From Bradyrhizobium sp. (lineage in GTDB: Bacteria; Pseudomonadota; Alphaproteobacteria; Rhizobiales; Xanthobacteraceae), in assembly GCF_022844465.1 (NCBI RefSeq), contig NZ_JALHLP010000002.1, forward strand, positions 1 through 64,000: a stretch of 64,000 bases of DNA. The letters run 5' to 3'. The notes under the pieces were generated by a model. That model was not told the DNA's origin. It searched no databases and worked only from the letters and a program-made list of their open reading frames with translations. A program made the position numbers and the translations under genes. Each line of letters starts with the position of its first letter. Within the stretch, counting starts at the first letter, position 1. This document shows, piece by piece, positions 61,473 through 64,000 of the stretch.

Positions 61473-62108
61473 ATGGCTCAGCACCGTCGAATCACAGGCC
61501 GGCTGGTGATCGCGACCCACAATCCCGGCAAGCTCGCCGAGATGCGGGAGTTGCTGGCGCCGCACGGGATCGAGGCGATCTCCGCCGGCGAACTCCGCCT
61601 CGGCGAACCCGAGGAAACCGGCGACAGCTTTCGCGCCAACGCCGCGATCAAGGCGATCGCGGCGGCGAACGCCGCGCAGCTGCCGGCCTTCGCCGACGAT
61701 TCCGGCCTCGTGGTCGATGCCCTGGACGGCGCGCCCGGAATCTACTCGGCGCGCTGGGCCGGCGAGGGCAAGGATTTCATGGCTGCGATGAGCCGGATCG
61801 AGCGGCTGCTGCAGGAGCGCGGCGCCACCTCGCCCACGCAGCGCAAGGCGCATTTCGTCTCGGCGCTGTGCGTCGCCTGGCCCGACGGCCATATTGAAGA
61901 GGTCGAGGCGCGCGCCGACGGAACGCTGGTCTGGCCGCCGCGCGGCAGCGCCGGATTTGGCTACGACCCGGCGTTCCTGCCCGACGGCCACGACAGGACC
62001 TTTGGCGAGATGACCTCGATCGAGAAGCACGGCCTGCCGCCGCTCGGGCTTGGCCTGTCGCACCGCGCGCGGGCTTTCGTCAAACTGGCGGAGATCTGCC
62101 TTGACTAG
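61473..62108 (+). CDS. rdgB: Non-canonical purine NTP pyrophosphatase
   Basis: RdgB (HAM1) removes dITP, XTP and similar from the nucleotide pool. The 211-residue protein has [38 protein letters not shown] and [13 protein letters not shown] 61473 is chosen because conservation begins just after it; the ATGs at 61431 and 61452 lie within or next to a repeat. It overlaps the hemW start by a few bases. Confidence 0.94.
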   Translation: MAQHRRITGRLVIATHNPGKLAEMRELLAPHGIEAISAGELRLGEPEETGDSFRANAAIKAIAAANAAQLPAFADDSGLVVDALDGAPGIYSARWAGEGKDFMAAMSRIERLLQERGATSPTQRKAHFVSALCVAWPDGHIEEVEARADGTLVWPPRGSAGFGYDPAFLPDGHDRTFGEMTSIEKHGLPPLGLGLSHRARAFVKLAEICLD

Positions 62109-63324
62109 TGAAGAGCGCCCCCACCCTAACCTCAAGAGCGAGCTTCGCTCGTCTCGGCCCCCGCGCGCGGGGGAGGGAGAACAACAAGCCTTCGGCGTCT
62201 ACCTGCACTGGCCGTTCTGCCTGTCGAAATGCCCGTATTGCGATTTCAACAGCCACGTCCGCCATGCGCCGATCGACGAGGAACGCTTCGCCCGCGCCTT
62301 TGCCCGCGAGATCGAAACCACGGCGTCGCGCGCGCCGGGCCGAACCGTCACCTCGATCTTTCTCGGCGGCGGCACGCCGTCGCTGATGCAGCCCAAAACC
62401 GTCGGCGCCGTCCTGGATGCGATCGGAAAAAACTGGCGCGTCGCCGACAACGCCGAAGTGACGCTGGAGGCCAACCCCACCAGCGTCGAGGCCACCCGGT
62501 TTCGCGGCTACCGTACCGCCGGCGTCAACCGCGTCTCGCTCGGCGTGCAGGCGCTGGATGACGGTTCGCTGAAAGCCTTGGGGCGATTGCACAGCGCGCG
62601 CGAGGCGCTGGACGCGGTCAAGATCGCGCGCACCGCGTTCGATCGCTATTCGTTCGACCTGATCTACGCCCGCCCCGACCAGACGCCACAAGCATGGGCC
62701 GATGAACTCAAGCTCGCGATTTCGGAAGCCGCCGAACATCTGTCGCTCTATCAGCTCACGATCGAGGAAGGCACGCCGTTCTTCGGCCTGCACGCCGCTG
62801 GCAGACTGAAGACGCCGGATGAAGCGCTCGCCCGCACGCTCTATGACGTGACGCAGGAAGTCTGCGCGCAGCACGGCCTGCCCGCCTACGAGATTTCCAA
62901 CCACGCCCGCCCGGGCGCCGAATGCCGGCACAACCTTCTCTACTGGCGCGGCCAGGAATATGCCGGCATCGGCCCCGGCGCGCATGGAAGGCTCGACATC
63001 GACGGCACCAGGCACGCGGTCGCAACCGAGAAGCGGCCCGAGGCCTGGCTGATGCGGGTCGAGGCCAACGGCCACGGCGTGATCACCGACGACCGCCTCA
63101 ACAGCGAGGAGCGCGCCGACGAATTCCTGCTGATGGGGTTGCGGCTCGCCGAGGGTATCGATCCCGACCGCTACGAAGCGCTGTCCGGCCGCGCGCTCGA
63201 TCCGGAGCGGATCGCCGTGCTGCGCGAGGACGGCGCCATCGTCATCGACGCCGACGGCCGGCTGCGGGTGACGCAGGCCGGCTTTCCCGTGCTCGATGCG
63301 GTGGTGGCGGATCTTGCGGCGTAA
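62101..63324 (+). CDS. hemW: Radical SAM heme chaperone HemW
   Basis: HemW is a heme-binding radical-SAM protein (related to HemN) that inserts heme into respiratory enzymes. The roughly 407-residue protein has the CxxxCxxC cluster motif in [14 protein letters not shown] with the typical HemW sequence, GGGTPSLM and NRVSLGVQ. The start is TTG 62101, which overlaps the rdgB stop; no other in-frame start exists before the conserved region. About 20 N-terminal residues are encoded by a palindromic repeat. Confidence 0.92.
   Translation: MTSEERPHPNLKSELRSSRPPRAGEGEQQAFGVYLHWPFCLSKCPYCDFNSHVRHAPIDEERFARAFAREIETTASRAPGRTVTSIFLGGGTPSLMQPKTVGAVLDAIGKNWRVADNAEVTLEANPTSVEATRFRGYRTAGVNRVSLGVQALDDGSLKALGRLHSAREALDAVKIARTAFDRYSFDLIYARPDQTPQAWADELKLAISEAAEHLSLYQLTIEEGTPFFGLHAAGRLKTPDEALARTLYDVTQEVCAQHGLPAYEISNHARPGAECRHNLLYWRGQEYAGIGPGAHGRLDIDGTRHAVATEKRPEAWLMRVEANGHGVITDDRLNSEERADEFLLMGLRLAEGIDPDRYEALSGRALDPERIAVLREDGAIVIDADGRLRVTQAGFPVLDAVVADLAA
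62119..62182. repeat. REP-like palindrome inside the hemW 5' end
   Basis: The stretch CCCCACCCTAACC ... CCCCCGCGCGCGGGGGAGGG resembles Bradyrhizobium REP elements, with an inner GAGCGAGCTTCGCTC hairpin. It is in frame and is read as part of HemW. Confidence 0.6.
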
Positions 63325-63330
63325 GAGCCC

Positions 63331-64000
63331 CTACGCCCCAAAACTCTTCGGCGAACCCGCGACCGGCGTGCTGGCGCCGCTGGCGACCTTCATCACCGCA
63401 AGGCCGCGCTCGTTGGTGCCGTCGGCGCGGAAGCGGAACAGGCCGTCGATGCCGGCGAACCCCGAAGGGTTGGTCAGCGTTTCCGCCGCAAAGCGCTGCG
63501 CGCCCTGCTGCTTGGAGAGCGCGGCCACCAGCGCCACCGCGTCATAGGCGAGCGTCGCGGTGCGCACCGGCTCGGCGCCGAACTTGGCGCGGTAGCGGCC
63601 GGCAAAGCCGCGGTAGCCCGACGGATCCGGCGCGGCGTACATCCCGCCCTGCAGCGCCGGGCTCGCCAGCACCCGCGGATTGTCCCACAGCCCGGTGCCG
63701 AGCAGCTGGATGTTGCGCAAATTGGCGCCGGCCGCGGTCAGCGCATCCGCCGCAGCCACCACCGAATCGCCGTCGTCGGCGATGAACAGCGCGTCCGCCG
63801 AACCCAGCGCCTGCGCCACCGTCCGCGCCGGCGCGGCGCGATCGGCGCCGTATTTCTCGAAGGCCACGATCCGCCCGCCCTTGCGGCCGACCGCCTGCTT
63901 GAAGGCGGCCTCGACGACGTTGCCATAGGCGTTGTCCGGCAGCAGCGCCGCGAACGATCGCTTGCCGATGCCGGCGGAGTAGTCGACGATCCGGTTGACG
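63331..64000 (-). CDS. Periplasmic binding-fold protein (LpoA/ABC-type), 5' end outside window
   Basis: The visible 222 residues are the C-terminal part of a type I periplasmic binding protein (Peripla_BP_6 or penicillin-binding protein activator), with LPDNAYGNVVEAAF, IAYDAVALVAAL-type TLAYDAVALVAALSK and GFAGIDGLFRFRADGTNERGLAVMKV near the end. The frame is open to the right edge. In Bradyrhizobium the position after hemW, convergent, fits the LpoA-like gene before rsmI. It ends six bases from the hemW stop. Confidence 0.83.
   Translation of the reverse strand, partial: VNRIVDYSAGIGKRSFAALLPDNAYGNVVEAAFKQAVGRKGGRIVAFEKYGADRAAPARTVAQALGSADALFIADDGDSVVAAADALTAAGANLRNIQLLGTGLWDNPRVLASPALQGGMYAAPDPSGYRGFAGRYRAKFGAEPVRTATLAYDAVALVAALSKQQGAQRFAAETLTNPSGFAGIDGLFRFRADGTNERGLAVMKVASGASTPVAGSPKSFGA

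Overview
The window is a chromosomal stretch of a high-GC alphaproteobacterium, most probably Bradyrhizobium or a close relative (Nitrobacteraceae, Hyphomicrobiales). This rests on gene content (IalB-type protein, PmtA-like methyltransferase beside dnaKJ, TAXI and TRAP binding proteins, FixK-type box, DCC-family protein) and on several families of palindromic intergenic repeats of the kind common in Bradyrhizobium. I see no transposase, phage gene, rRNA or CRISPR array. One tRNA, tRNA-Ala(CGC), is present.

Layout. 1-11 kb: an OmpA-domain protein cut by the left edge, homocysteine S-methyltransferase, a TetR regulator, alkaline phosphatase, ArgG, a PAP2 phosphatase, a small membrane protein, RlmN, an IalB-like protein, an SDR and a quinone oxidoreductase. 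12-17 kb: an unusual group of a membrane-anchored Sel1-like protein, a secreted TAXI binding protein and a second, membrane-tethered TAXI protein with no permease, followed by a short remnant resembling the end of a PhoD-type phosphatase and an orphan receiver protein lacking the phosphoacceptor Asp. 17-26 kb: Crp/Fnr regulator, TypA/BipA, amine oxidase, hydrolase and DCC protein, GNAT, pyrophosphatase, FolD, YggT. 26-35 kb: tRNA-Ala, enoyl-CoA hydratase, glutamine amidotransferase, SDR, TerB, a cupredoxin preceded by a Fur-like palindrome, a zinc-ribbon adenylate/guanylate cyclase, P450, and an MFS_3 exporter.

35-43 kb holds two coherent systems. The first is a complete TRAP transporter (dctP, dctQ, dctM) with a strong terminator hairpin between the binding protein and the membrane subunits and a large insertion in DctM. 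The second is a copper-handling cluster: divergent csoR and copA around a palindromic operator, then a Met/His-rich Spy-like periplasmic protein with its own promoter carrying a TTGA-N6-TCAA FixK/FNR box at the expected -40.5 position.

43-64 kb: a translationally coupled CoA-transferase/HMG-CoA-lyase pair, a CysZ-like membrane protein, Nth, DUF2244, an AraC-Ogt fusion, then a reverse-strand series (gpmA, dapB, DUF1330, pyrF, FMN reductase, pmtA-like, dnaJ, dnaK). dnaK has a good RpoH-type promoter. Two forward-strand genes, one a nicotinamidase with an export signal, separate dnaKJ from grpE and hrcA. The window ends with rph, rdgB, hemW (its N-terminus is encoded by a palindromic repeat) and the C-terminal part of a periplasmic binding-fold protein cut by the right edge.
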